Positions 1-10,401 of a DNA stretch of 64,000 bases are shown piece after piece. Every line of letters begins with the position of its first letter. The first letter of the stretch is position 1. The position numbers and the translations under genes were made by a program. Below the pieces are notes generated by a model that saw only the letters and a program-made list of their open reading frames with translations, searched no databases and was not told the DNA's origin. Origin of the DNA: Diogma glabrata (lineage: Eukaryota; Arthropoda; Insecta; Diptera; Cylindrotomidae); the NCBI GenBank assembly GCA_963693315.1, contig OY856186.1, positions 280,257,220-280,321,219 on the forward strand, written 5' to 3'.

Positions 1-326
1 CCAAAAAAGTGACCTCATTTTCACACAAAAATTCTCCTGTGCTGGAGTTATTTAAAAAAATCAGTAACCTTGTTGAAACATCTACTTTTAGATTAAACTT
101 GATTTTAAAGAGTTATTTTTCAATGATTATTGAAAAATATTCATTATTTGTTAAAATTTACCGTTGAAATCTTTGAAAAATATAAACTTTTTCTAAGGTA
201 ATGTTAATTTTTTTCACACCATCTAAAAGTAGACGTTTCAACAAATATAATGATTAATGTTTTTTTTGAAAGAACTGTTTTCCATATAGGAGAATTTTCG
301 TGTGAAAATGAGATCACGTTTTTGGG
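1..326. mobile_element. Foldback MITE-like inverted repeat, cut by window start
   Basis: Bases 1-93 and about 228-326 are imperfect inverted copies of each other. Shared blocks include CTCATTTTCACAC, AAAATTCTCCT and CTACTTTTAGAT, in the same spacing on both arms. A pair of ~95-bp arms around an AT-rich centre is what a short non-autonomous inverted-repeat element looks like. The left end is at or beyond the window start, so terminal bases and target duplication cannot be read. Confidence 0.6.
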
Positions 327-822
327 TTAAAATAAAAAATAAATGGAAAAATAAATATTTTGATTTAAAAAAATTACAGCCTATTAGGGACATAATAGTT
401 AACACCGAATTGTGTGAAGAAAAAAATTTTTTGTGGGAGATGAAAATTAAAAACGAAAAAGCCTTTTTTCTTGGTTTATTCTATTTTCACGACAAATTTT
501 TGGTTATGTGAAAAAATGGTTTGTATAAAAGTTATAAACCTTTTTATTACCTACAACTTTTGCTTTAAACTTTTTTCGATAGAAGTTTGTCTAGTTTCGC
601 TGAAAATCATGAAAAACCATTTTCTATCACTAAAAGCTCGCCCCATTTCACCCCCGTAGCTCGGATCACCTTTAATTTATGTTTCCCATAATTTGCGCAA
701 TATTTTCTTATCTTTTTATATATAAAAATCACATGTCACGATGTTTGTCCGCGATAAACTCCGCAACAACGTAACCAATCTTAATAAAATTGTGTTCAGT
801 GTGTGTATAATGGTCCAACTTG
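327..822. other. AT-rich stretch, nothing recognised
   Basis: The short open frames here (for example 302-511 and 471-659) are Lys/Phe/Asn-rich and resemble no family I know. They look like chance frames in AT-rich DNA. Confidence 0.5.
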
Positions 823-985
823 AGAGATAGGATAGTTTTATTTTGATTGAACGCCTAAATATTTTTTAATTACGAATTAAATGTTAAATATGGGTAGTTC
901 ATAAGCAAACTTTCAGATGGCGGCGTAAATTAATTAATTTACTGTCAAACCTGCTTTATCGACTTTTTAATCATCCATGTAGGGC
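823..985 (+). repeat. Dispersed direct repeat, copy 1 (partner 2078-2217)
   Basis: This stretch shares an ordered set of blocks with 2078-2217: GATAGGATAGTTTT, TTTTAATTnCGAATT, ATGTTAAAT, then GACTTTTTAA...ATCATC near a GTAGGnCC block. The order and spacing are the same in both, so they are two diverged copies of one dispersed repeat. No coding content was seen. Confidence 0.55.
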
Positions 986-1050
986 CCATATAGAGTATAG
1001 ACTATCAAATATGTTATTGAGCGATTATTTTGTTCCGGTGTTTGCTGCAA

Positions 1051-1326
1051 TGGCACTGCAAAAGGGGGAAAAGAAACGAAATTCAATAAAATTTATATGG
1101 GATTTCATACAAAATACAACTTGAATAATTTCAAAAATTATCTATGAAATTTCTCATTTTGCTACAATTAAATAATTTAAATTTCTTTTGGCGCTGCAAA
1201 AGGGGGAAAAGAGAATAAATTCAATAAAATTTATATGGGATTTCATTCAAAACACAACTTGAATAATTTTAAAAATTATCTATGCAATTTCTCATTATAC
1301 TACAATTAAATAATTTAAGTTTCTTT
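1051..1326. repeat. 138-bp tandem duplication, two copies
   Basis: CTGCAAAAGGGGGAAAAG occurs at 1056 and again at 1194. Each is followed by the same ~120 bases (AATTCAATAAAATTTATATG, then a CTACAATTAAATAATTTAA block). The two copies lie head to tail with few substitutions. No coding content was seen. Confidence 0.85.
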
Positions 1327-1815
1327 ATGAACTATTACTGACAATTACTGACAATATTGAGCATAATATATAAAATACTTTTATTCTCTTCCATTTAATT
1401 ATATCAGCTTTATTTGTATGTTTTTTCGATAATAATAGTATGTATTATTGTATTGTTTTCTAACCTATAGCCTAATGAACTTAACCTATTGCCTAATGAA
1501 AATTTTATTCAATTGGTATGATTCCAATTGGTCAAATTGTTTTGATTTCATTAAAATTATTTTGAAATTATAATCACAATTGCTTTGATAAGTTTTGTTC
1601 AAAAATCAAATTTTAATTTAAATTCTCTTATTTCGTTTAGTTGAACTTGGTTGATTGTATGAGAAGGGCGTTTTTTATCATCAGGGTTTTTTTATTAAGA
1701 AATTTGATTTATCAATTAAAACAATAAAGATTTATTGTTTTAATTGAAGAAAATGTTTTTATTTTTTATAATACACAATTCTTTTTTATAATAAAATCTT
1801 TGTCAGAGAATAAAG

Positions 1816-1945
1816 TATTGTAATCGATTCGTGAATAATGAATTTTATTCTCTCGCAAATTAAAATTCTCGCTCGTGCCTCGCTCAAATTTTAAACTTTT
1901 GCTTGAGAATAAACTACTTCATTATTCACTCATTGATTAAACTAC
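1816..1945. repeat. 130-nt hairpin with GC-rich tip
   Basis: The arms pair GTGAATAATGAA (1831) with TTCATTATTCAC (ending 1929), and TTTATTCTC plus TTAAAATT blocks with their complements. The tip is CTCGCTCGTGCCTCGCTC. Weaker pairing continues outwards. It belongs to a structural class seen several times in the window: AT-rich arms, GC-rich apex, different sequences. Confidence 0.7.
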
Positions 1946-2077
1946 TATATTTTCTTCTGTCCGTAAAAGAAATACGAAAATAGGTTAAATTTTTCATACA
2001 AGTTTGTATGGGAAATTTTGGCAATTTTCATGTTTGAGCGACTTAAGAATAATATTTTATATATTACGCTTAATATA

Positions 2078-2217
2078 TACTCGATAGGATAGTTTTTATC
2101 TCAATTAAAGTTTTAATATATTTTAATTGCGAATTGAATGTTAAATGTATTTCGTAAACACATTTAACGTAAGTGACACAACTTCAACATGGACTTTTTA
2201 AATCATCAGCGTAGGCC
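2078..2217 (+). repeat. Dispersed direct repeat, copy 2 (partner 823-985)
   Basis: Diverged second copy of the repeat described at 823-985, recognised by the same order of blocks. The remaining bases from 1330 to 2540 outside this repeat and the hairpin are AT-rich, and I see nothing else in them. Confidence 0.5.
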
Positions 2218-2540
2218 CCGAAAAAACTGTTGGTTTCAACTTTTTGTTATAATGATACAGTTTTGAAGTTTAACGCATAGCTCTTTCTATTTTGTGAATT
2301 ATTTTTTTTTGAATTGTGTTGAGTATCATTTAATTATTATTATTTTTAACTTCAAAATAATAAGTTTTTTACAAGAATAAATTAAAATTGTGTAAGTTCT
2401 AATAAATTTATTTAAAAATAATATTTTTATTTAAAATAATAATTGCCGTGGCCCATTATCGATGAAATTGAAATTGAATCTGCAAATTGACTCAAAAATT
2501 TCAATTTACTCTGCTATTGCATTTGAATAAATTTTGCCAG

Positions 2541-3064
2541 GGGCCCTATTCCCGAACACATATTTGTCAATCGACAATATTGTCAATTTCCCCAAAATCC
2601 TTAACAACTTTGTTTAAAAATGGTATTCTGTAACTCATATTTGTGTCAAACAAATTATAACAAATTTTTACAAAATTATAACAGATTTTTGGTACTAGAT
2701 TCGTATTTTTGACAACTAACTTTTTTAATCTTTTTTAATTTTGCATGTCAAAATGAAATAAAAATATATTTAACAAATAAATATGTTTTAATGATATTTA
2801 TATAAAAATATTATTATTTAATATTATTCAAGACTTAATTTTGCGTTTTAAATTAAATTTACGCCAATCGATGAAATTTGTATAAAAAAGTCAACACACA
2901 AAGCATAAAGCAAAGTTGTGATTTGACAGTAACTATATTGTTTTTGTCAGATTCACAATATTGTGTTGAATTTTCACCAAATTGGTGTTACATAATACGA
3001 AATTCACAATATTGTGTGAATTTACAATATTGTGATGACATTTATGTGTTCGGGAATAGGGCCC
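2541..3064. mobile_element. PIF/Harbinger-like MITE, 524 bp
   Basis: The left end GGGCCCTATTCCCGAACACA is matched by the inverted sequence TGTGTTCGGGAATAGGGCCC at the right end (at least 20 bp). The element is flanked on both sides by CAG, a 3-bp target duplication. GGG-beginning TIRs with 3-bp duplications are typical of PIF/Harbinger MITEs; assignment to that superfamily is inference. The interior contains repeated short palindromes around ACAATATTGT and no transposase. The palindromic GGGCCC end makes the exact boundary uncertain by a base or so. Confidence 0.8.
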
Positions 3065-4351
3065 CAGATTGTGGTGTTGAAATTCATGTAATATTTGTTT
3101 TTTCGTAATTTAATTTTTGTAGAAGAAGATAAAGCAAAACAAAAAATAATATTTCTGCGAAAAACGACTAAATTTCAATTTCATCGGCATTTTTGAGAAA
3201 TGAGTCACGGCAAATAATACAGAAAAAATATACTTTACCGAACGTCTTAAAAACATTGAAATTCATTAGAAATCATTAGAATTTTGACAACACGACTTTA
3301 AAGTTTATTAATTTTAATGAATTCTCTATGAATACCCAAAATTACGGTTAGTAGTAAATACGTCTAGATAACGTAATGGCCAATAACATGAGCTATCAAC
3401 CAAAAAGTTTCGAGTACGAATCAAGTCACGTCGTTCCGTTTTTTTTGCTTTTTTGGTTTTTATTTATATTTTAGATTCGAAATCACGAAGGTGGAAAATT
3501 TCAAATTTGGTTTGACAAAAAACACTAAATGCTATAATGATGATAACTAATTTGTATTGTCACTAAATCTGTATTAAAACAATAGTTTGTTAGGGTATAG
3601 AACATAATTTATTACTTCTTTTCTAATATTCCTTTTAAACGCTGCTTAAAATCATTATTTCATGGACAGTCATTATTTCAAGGACGTTTTTGAAAGGTTA
3701 ATAAATTGTCCAAAAAGGCATAAAAACGATTTAGCTATTTTGAGCCTTTAACGTTTAGAAACAGTTTAAGCCCCAAAAACATTATAGTGTATGCACTATG
3801 AAATTACTTTTTTGTAACACATGCGTACAAAATATTCAATTTTGTACTAGAATAGAATACAAGAAAAAACTACTTTTCGCCACACATGATTACAAAATAT
3901 TTTGTATGCCTGGACCGTATCGCCGCCTGCATGTGAGATTTGTAGTTAAATCTATCCATATATCTATCTATATTTAATATTTTTATAGCACTAAAATACC
4001 AAAATAAGAATTTAAATAACTTATTATATAGTAAAAACAACTTAAACACATTGCATCATTTGAATTGTAGGAAAAAACAATATATTTAAGCTTTTGAAAG
4101 TTTATAATTTTGACAGATTAGTTCTAAAGTTTTTTACTATAGTTCTAAAATTGAGCTACTATATGTTGTTTTAGTTGGAATCTTAGGTTTATATTTTTGA
4201 GCTCAAATAATTTACAAATATTACAACGAAGATGGCGCACTTAAATTATTTAAAAAACTTAAATTTGTTTATAACTTCGTTCAATAAATGATTAAATGAA
4301 CAATTAAATAAATATTTATAAATTTTACGCACTTGTTACAAAAAATAGTGT
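3065..4351. other. AT-rich stretch, nothing recognised
   Basis: No gene, repeat or element end was recognised. Reading frames are short and biased to Lys, Ile, Phe and Asn. Confidence 0.5.
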
Positions 4352-4459
4352 GTATTACTAGTGCGAATGCGTTTTCCAAACGCGAGTTATTTGCCGCACT
4401 CCCTGCGGTCGTGCGGCAAACTAACTCTTGTTTGGAAAACGCATTCGCACTAGTAATAC
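4352..4459. repeat. 108-nt hairpin, perfect 30-bp outer arms
   Basis: Bases 4352-4381 and 4430-4459 are perfect reverse complements (30 bp, beginning GTATTACTAGTGCGAATGCG). Pairing resumes after small mismatches with TTTGCCGCAC against GTGCGGCAAA. The tip is about 11 nt and GC-rich. This is the best preserved hairpin of the class in the window. It lies about 150 bp before a Helitron helicase fragment, but no link is shown. Confidence 0.9.
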
Positions 4460-4609
4460 AATCTACTATTACCAAGTTTGTATGAAAATTTATTTTAAGG
4501 AAAAAAAATTTATTTTTGAAATATATTTTTCTCAATGAAAAAGTTTAAAATTTCTTAACTTTTTCCTCATGATCAATAAAGAATGAAGCTAGCTACAGTT
4601 TAAAGCATT

Positions 4610-4909
4610 GTGCTGATATTAAAAAATAATAATAAAAAGTTGATACCATCAGATTCTCCATTGATACCATCAGATTCTCCAATACCATTCAAAAGACTTC
4701 AATTTCCTATTCGTTTGGCTTTCGCCATAACCATAAATAAGTCTCAAGGACAAACAATAACCATTTGTGGCTTGGACTTGGCAAATCCATGTTTCTCCCA
4801 TGGGCAACTATATGTTGCATGCTCACGTGTGGGTAAATCAGCAAATCTTATTGTATGAGCAAAAAACAGGTTAACTAAAAATATTGTACACCGATTAGCA
4901 CTGATTTAA
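4610..4909 (+). mobile_element. Helitron Pif1-type helicase, C-terminal relic (plus strand)
   Basis: The translation contains the C-terminal signature of Helitron/Pif1 helicases: [18 protein letters not shown], then [20 protein letters not shown] and VGK. The GQT and QLYVACSR segments correspond to the last conserved superfamily-1B helicase motifs. An in-frame stop at 4856-4858 interrupts the frame; beyond it the same frame continues through TKNIV to a stop ending at 4909, which is the usual protein end. A 21-bp tandem duplication encodes IPSDSPL twice just upstream. Only the last ~80 residues of a protein that is normally well over 1000 residues remain, so this is a dead fragment. A second relic in opposite orientation lies at 6046-6300. 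Confidence 0.85.
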
Positions 4910-5109
4910 ATTAAAATTACAAATTTTTACTAGAAGACCCACTCGGTGAACTTCGTACCACCTACAATATATTTGTAGATAACGTTTGTCAGCGATTATC
5001 AATTCTGATCGACATTCTACCTCCAATTCATTGAGATCAATAATAGTGGCTGTATTGTATTACTTGAATTTTTTGGCTATTAAACGAAACTACAATACAA
5101 TTTTTTTCA

Positions 5110-6045
5110 ATTACTTCGGTCTGAAAGACATAAGTATTACATTCTCGAGCCAAAAGTGAAATTCCTACCCCCACTTTTTAGGGCATTTCTCAACGTTTCA
5201 GGTCATAACGATTTTAAAACAGCAAAAAAAATGTATATCTGTCTGCTGGTCGGTCGTCCGTCACCCCCTACGAAATTTAGAAAACCGCTGAAAGGATTTC
5301 AAAAATTTTTATTTCTAAATACAGGTACACTCAATTAAAATAGCCGTCAGGACGATATGTTCGATAACTGTACCAGAAGTGTGTCAAAAAATCGTCAAGA
5401 GTGTCAAAACAAGGAAATATTCATATTTTTTGCTTAAAAACGGTAGTTTTAGGTGATAATGAGTAGTAACCTTGAGTTGAAAGAAATCTTGATAGTCGGG
5501 ATTCGTATGTGAGATCAAAAAGTAGATTATTTCATTATAAGTTTGTCAAAAAAATATTGTCAGTGTGTCAAAAGAATGTTTCATTTAATTTTTACCCAAT
5601 TTTTTGGAAAAAAATAAAATTAATAATTTGTATGTCATGAAATGTGATTGAACATGCAATTTGAATTTGTGAATTTTAAATTTTTTCAATATTTTTGGAA
5701 AAGTTTCAATTTTTGATTTTGTAAGAATTTCCGGAATGTTTTTAGAATTTTGAAAAAGTTTAAATTTTTGTTTTTATTATAATTTTTGGAATTTTGAAAA
5801 AAGTTTGTGTTTTTAATTTTGTTAATATTTTTATAATTTTGAAAACAAATTGAATTTTTGAATTTATGAATTTTGAATTTTATAAATATTTTTAGAATTT
5901 TGAAAAAAGCATCAATTTTTGATTTTGTAAGAATTTTTGGAATATTTTTAGAATTTGAAGAAGTTTGAATTTTTGATTTTTTTATAATTTTTGAAATTTT
6001 GTAAAAAGTTTCAAATTTTGATATTGTTATAATTTTTGCAATATT
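5110..6045 (+). mobile_element. Solo arm of large foldback family
   Basis: The sequence starts with ATTACTTCGGTCTGAAAGAC and follows the left arm of the complete element at 37285-40678 for roughly 900 bp. It includes the ACCCCCACTT block, the CTGTCTG...CCGTC block, the GTCAAAAAA...GTGTCAAAAG block and then the ~56-bp repeats of type TTTTGAAAAAAGTTT...TTTTTGATTTTGTTATAATTTTTG. Only one arm is present. It ends abruptly in a Helitron helicase fragment. An open frame at 5686-6114 is mostly the low-complexity repeat. Confidence 0.75.
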
Positions 6046-6300
6046 TTCAGGGGCATATACGATAAAACTTGGAGGTTTTCCAACCCTTTGAACACGCAAC
6101 ATATAATTGACCATGCGAAAAGCACGAGGTTTCTAGGTCCAGCCCACAAATTGACATTGTTTGGCCTTGTGACTTATTAATAGTGCGAATGCTAATCGAA
6201 TTGAAAATTCGACAACAAGCTTAAAAATTTCTCCAAAACTCTTTACCAATCACTTTCAAATTTTGACATGCCGTTCGATTCTCAATCCATCTAGATTGAT
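6046..6300 (-). mobile_element. Helitron helicase C-terminal relic (minus strand)
   Basis: On the minus strand this reads [18 protein letters not shown], then [20 protein letters not shown] and, after a one-base frameshift, RVGKP and FIVYAP. This is the same Helitron helicase C-terminal block as at 4610-4909, but from a diverged copy. After YAPEN the frame runs directly into the low-complexity foldback-arm repeats. The natural helicase C terminus is therefore missing and the join is a secondary event. Confidence 0.8.
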
Positions 6301-6438
6301 CAGCTAGAATGCTAATTCTCTCTGTTATTCATATTTCCCAAACGGAAAAATTAAAAAATACGCTTTCTATTCTTATTCCGACTCTTTGAAATTATTTTTG
6401 CTAATTCAACAAAATGTATGCGCACAAACTTTTTTATA

Positions 6439-6468
6439 GGCGTAGCAAAGCACGCCGGGTCCCGCTAG
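6439..6468 (+). mobile_element. Helitron 3' terminus: hairpin plus CTAG
   Basis: GGCGT(AGCAAAGC)ACGCC can fold as a short stem-loop. It is followed by GGGTCCCG and CTAG, then T. A stem-loop a few bases before a CTRR end, with T as the next host base, is the defining 3' end of Helitrons. The terminus faces the plus direction, whereas the nearest helicase relic (6046-6300) is on the minus strand. It must therefore belong to a different, perhaps non-autonomous, copy whose 5' TC end I could not place. Confidence 0.65.
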
Positions 6469-6924
6469 TTTATCTAATAATTTTCATTCTGTTACTAATT
6501 TTTTCCATATTTTGCCTGTTATTAAGGTCTAATATGACATATATCAAAAACATATATCAAAATATTTGTAAAACCACCATTTGATATCATAAGGGTTTCC
6601 TGAAACATATGATTTTCCCGTGTTTCGGTTTGTGTCAAAGCCCAAAGCAGAGGGGCTTTTTTGATCGAACAGCGTATGGAGTTATTTGCCTGAATCAACT
6701 TTCTAGACTGGATTCAATCCACAACTGTTTAAACAAAACACCAAAACATTAACACCTCAGAACGCATGTGTTTGTGGAACTTAGGTTTTGAAAGGTATCT
6801 ATATACACTAGACTAGTAGTTAAAAACTAAATTTTCCAAGATACCCCCCTTAAAAAATTCTGTGTGGTCAAAAAACCACGAAAACAATTTTTTTTTTCAA
6901 ATCAGAAAAATCATTTCTTTTTTA
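6469..6924. other. AT-rich stretch, nothing recognised
   Basis: No coding signal or repeat structure was seen between the Helitron end and the next inverted-repeat element. Confidence 0.45.
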
Positions 6925-7438
6925 CACGTGCCGCAAAATCATCGAAGTTAATTTTTTGATAATATCGTTAATATCTCATAAAATATACAAATTTAAAAAA
7001 AATCGTAGGTTCATTTTTGAAGTAAATTTACTTCTCTACAAAAAAGATCCAAGACATTTTTTTCTTAAAACGTATATTTCTGACGACATTTTGAAATAAA
7101 ACTCGAAATTCTTCGAATTGTATAATCGAACTAATTTTGATTTGTATTGTCACAATTATATTTTTATTCGTTTTATTTTATAGCATAAGAAGAAAATTAG
7201 TACTTTTTCGTCATCTTTATTTTCTATGTTTTTTAAAAATTACGAAAATTTACAAGTTCTTTTTCAAAATATCATGAGAACGATACGTTTTAGGAAAAAA
7301 TGACTTTAACCTTTTTGTAGAGAATTAAATTTCCTACAAAAATGAATAAGTGGTTTTTTTAAATCTGCATATTTTATGAGATATTAAAAAAATCTTCGAT
7401 TCTGTCAAAAATCAACTTCGATGATTTTGCGGCACGTG
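6925..7438. mobile_element. Foldback MITE with CACGTGCCGC ends, 514 bp
   Basis: The left end CACGTGCCGCAAAATCATCG is the reverse complement of the right end CGATGATTTTGCGGCACGTG. Imperfect inverted similarity continues inwards for about 200 bp on each side (for example ATATCTCATAAAATAT against ATATTTTATGAGATAT, and CTTAAAACGTAT against ATACGTTTTAG). No ORF. The ends are themselves palindromic (CACGTG), which hides the target duplication; none is obvious. Confidence 0.8.
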
Positions 7439-8147
7439 TTCTTTTGAATTTAAAAAACAATTTTTAACGACCAGTCTAAAACACACATATTACAGTTCCT
7501 GTTTCACATCACTTTTATTTAAAAAAGAAGTCGGGCAAGTTCGAATATAACTCGCTCGTCGAGGTTCCGTGTATATATTATTCACAGAGAATAGTTCTTT
7601 TCCAAAACACAAGTTTAGAAATAAGCCAAAAACAATGCTTTCGAAAACTACAAAAAAATTGTTTTGAACTGCAAAAAAAACACTTTCATATGAAACCCCA
7701 CTTGACATGATCAAAAACAATTTTTTTTAGAAATTTCGATTCTCAACCCGCTCCAATGAACATTTGAAATTCTAACAATCAAAAAAAAAATCAGTTTTTA
7801 TTTAGCAAAATTCCTACACCCGCGAATTTTTTAAAGTTTTTTCTTTTGTGACTAATGACGTTTTCTTAAAGTTAAAGTTATTTAATAAAGTTTTTTCTTT
7901 TGTGACATTTGACATGATCAAAAATAATTTTTTTTCGAAATTTCTTCCAATAAAATTTGAAATTATAACAACCAAAACAATTTCTGTTTTGATTTAGCCA
8001 AATTCCAACACCCGTTTATTTTTTAAAATTTTTTCTTTTGTAATGTTCGTAAATAAACGGGAGGGGGGAGGGGCAAAACAAAATTTCACAGTTTCGCAAA
8101 TAAGTCGAAAACTGTGCTTTCGAAAATTACAAAAATAGTATATTAAG

Positions 8148-8261
8148 AAACTAGTTTCATAATCGACGATTTTATCGCACGCAATCTGTTTAGAAAACGA
8201 CCCGCGCAGCGGGGAGTTTTCTAAAGGATAAGTGCGATAAAACGTCTTATGAAACGAGTTT
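8148..8261. repeat. 114-nt hairpin with GC-rich tip
   Basis: AAACTAGTTTCATAA pairs with TTATGAAACGAGTTT, TTTTATCGCAC with GTGCGATAAAA, and TTTAGAAAAC with GTTTTCTAAA. The tip is GACCCGCGCAGCGGGGA. The architecture is the same as the hairpins at 1816, 4352, 26392, 27002 and 27799, with different arm sequence. Confidence 0.85.
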
Positions 8262-8653
8262 TTTATACCATTTTTTCTATTTTGCATTTTTTGTCTTGAA
8301 ATTTTAAAAAATATTTTTTATGTTTTAATGTTTTAAGGAAAATTTCTAAAAATTTCAATTCAAAATAGTAAGCTCTGCGTTTCATCATATTTCTATATAT
8401 TTTTTTGTTGCAAAACTAGCTTTCATAAAATGTGTATTTTATTAAAATATAGTCAATTTGATATTTTGTTATTATTACTAATTATTTTAATTAATTAAAA
8501 TATTTAACACTAATTTAGATGATTTTTTAATAATAAGATTAATTAATAAGAATAATTTTATTTATATAATTATTCGTTTTAACTTTCACTGACATTTGTA
8601 TGACCAATGTGACCAACCTTGAAAATCAAAACTTTGCGTATCTTAATGAAGGC

Positions 8654-8683
8654 CATTTCGATACGCATTTGGGTATCGAAATG
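8654..8683. repeat. Short perfect hairpin
   Basis: CATTTCGATAC (8654-8664) and GTATCGAAATG (8673-8683) are perfect reverse complements around an 8-nt loop. It could be a remnant of a larger hairpin of the same class. Confidence 0.6.
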
Positions 8684-9239
8684 ACTTTATTTTAGACGCA
8701 AAATAGAAAAAAACTGTTTTGCACTACAACAATAAATCTCCTTTCATATGACACCCAGCTTGACATGATCAAAAATAATTTTTTCGAAATTTTACTCACA
8801 ACCCCCTCCAATAAACATTTGAAATTATAACAACCAAAACAAAAATGCGTTTCTTATGCGAAATTCCTACAACCGTGAATGGAAGTTAAGGGGGGAGGGG
8901 CGAAAATTCATTGAATTTTTTTTTGATATTTTCGATTTTTCTAAACCAAACTCGATTCCTTTAAACAACTTTTGTTTTACTATCTCCTTATCTATGTCCA
9001 TAAAATATAGATAAAAACAAATATGTGAAATGTAAATTGTATTGAATAAACGTGTGTTTTTGTTATTAAAGCACATCGGGGTCATCGTTGTGGGGTATAG
9101 ATGTTTTATATATACCATAATAGTAACAATAAGTTGAGAAAAAATTCGAATATTTAATAAAATTTTTTACTAATAAGCGTTTTACATTTTTAAAGTCTTT
9201 AATCTAAAAGCTCATTATTTAAAAACGCTTTATTTCTAG

Positions 9240-10386
9240 GTTGGGAATAACATGTGTTGATGGACCGTTGTGGTCAGAGCAAAGAATATTTACCGTGCGT
9301 CATTTAAGAGAAGCCGGTTTTGGAAGAAAACCCATGGAAATTCAAATTCAAAAGGAACTAGTTGAATTACTTGACGAAATAAATAAAGTGACTGATCAAC
9401 CACAATGGCCAGGTCAACTTTTGCCAGCAAGCGTTATTAATGTTTTATGGACATTGGCTGCTGGTAAACGAATTCCTAGGGACGACAAAAGATTATTAAA
9501 ACTGATTACGCTACTAAATCTTCGTTCGAAGGCTTTTGATATAGCTGGTGGAATATTAAGTCAGCTACCTTTAATTCGATATGTTGCACCAGAATGGAGT
9601 GGTTTCAATTTGATTAATAAATTTAATCGAGAGCTAAAAGAGTTATTTATGGAAACAATTAAAGAGCATTACGAAAACTTTTCAGAAGAAAAGATATCTG
9701 ATGATTTGATTTACGCTTATATACACGAAATACATAAACATAGTAATGAACCTAAATCAACTTTTAATGATACACAGTTATCAATGATAATCTTAGACAT
9801 TTTCATTGCTGGATCACAAACAACTAGTACAACGTTGGATTTAGCTTTCATGATGATGGTAATTCATCCCCAAATACAACGTAAAGTACAAAACGAAATC
9901 GATGCCGTTTTAGGTAATAATCTCCCAAACTATGGACAACATAATCAATTTCCATACACAGATGCAGTTTTAATGGAAGTTCAAAGAATTTTTCACATCG
10001 TTCCAATAAACGGTCCACGTCGTACACTAGTTAACACAAAACTTGGTGATTATAACATTCCAAAAAATACAACCGTTTTAATGCAACTGAAAAACATTCA
10101 TATGGATAAAAAACATTGGGGAGATCCAGAAGTTTTTCGTCCTGAACGATTTTTAAACGAAAATAATGAAATTTTTAATACAGAACGATTAATGCCGTTT
10201 GGACAAGGACGACGAAAATGTTTAGGTGATTCATTAGCAAAAGCATGTTTGTTTACATTTTTCGTAGGAGTTTTGCAAAAATTTAACATTTCAGTTTATA
10301 ATGGTTGTGGATTACCATCAACAAAATTATTACCAGGCATCACATTATCACCTAAACCATATAAAATTTTATTTCAGAAAAGATAA
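9240..10386 (+). CDS. Cytochrome P450, CYP2 clan, CYP305/CYP15-like; 3' exon
   Basis: Haem-thiolate monooxygenase, normally an ER-membrane enzyme fed by NADPH-P450 reductase. The exon opens after a TTTCTAG acceptor (AG 9238-9239); base 9240 completes a codon split by the intron, so TTG at 9241 is Leu and not a start. Numbering from 9241: I-helix AGSQTT (190-195), K-helix EVQR (ExxR, 246-249), FRPERF (299-304) and the haem loop FGQGRRKCLG (320-329) with axial Cys327. All core motifs are intact and no stop interrupts the frame. Only ~381 of ~490 residues are here: the membrane anchor, proline hinge and first ~110 residues lie in upstream exon(s) that I could not find in 1-9239. The LGITCVDGPLW..QR start and AGSQTT motif resemble insect CYP305 and CYP15 proteins, families linked to juvenile hormone or other hormone-type chemistry. 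The family is an inference from memory; the substrate is unknown. Confidence 0.9.
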
Positions 10387-10395
10387 TTGTATTCA

Positions 10396-10401
10396 AATAA
10401 A
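10396..10401 (+). terminator. AATAAA polyadenylation signal of the P450 gene
   Basis: AATAAA begins 10 bases after the stop codon TAA (10384-10386). Further A-rich sequence follows. This implies a very short 3' UTR and supports 9240-10386 being the terminal exon. Confidence 0.7.

Larger units (their letters stand above)
7490..8905 (+). repeat. Three diverged direct copies of a ~200-bp repeat
   Basis: CTTGACATGATCAAAAA begins matching segments near 7700 and 8760, and a shorter form (TTTGACATGATCAAAAATAA) near 7908. Each continues with AATTTTTT..CGAAATTT, a CTCCAATnAAnATTTGAAAT block, ACAA(C/T)CAAAAC and a CC(T/A)ACACCCGnnAAT-like block. The outer two are preceded by a CATATGA block. The unit is non-coding, and one copy is followed by a hairpin (8148-8261). 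It is a dispersed repeat of unknown origin. Confidence 0.6.

Noticed and set aside
5686..6114. 142-aa minus-strand frame as a gene
   Set aside because: The first ~25 residues are a Helitron helicase fragment; the rest is translated low-complexity foldback repeat.
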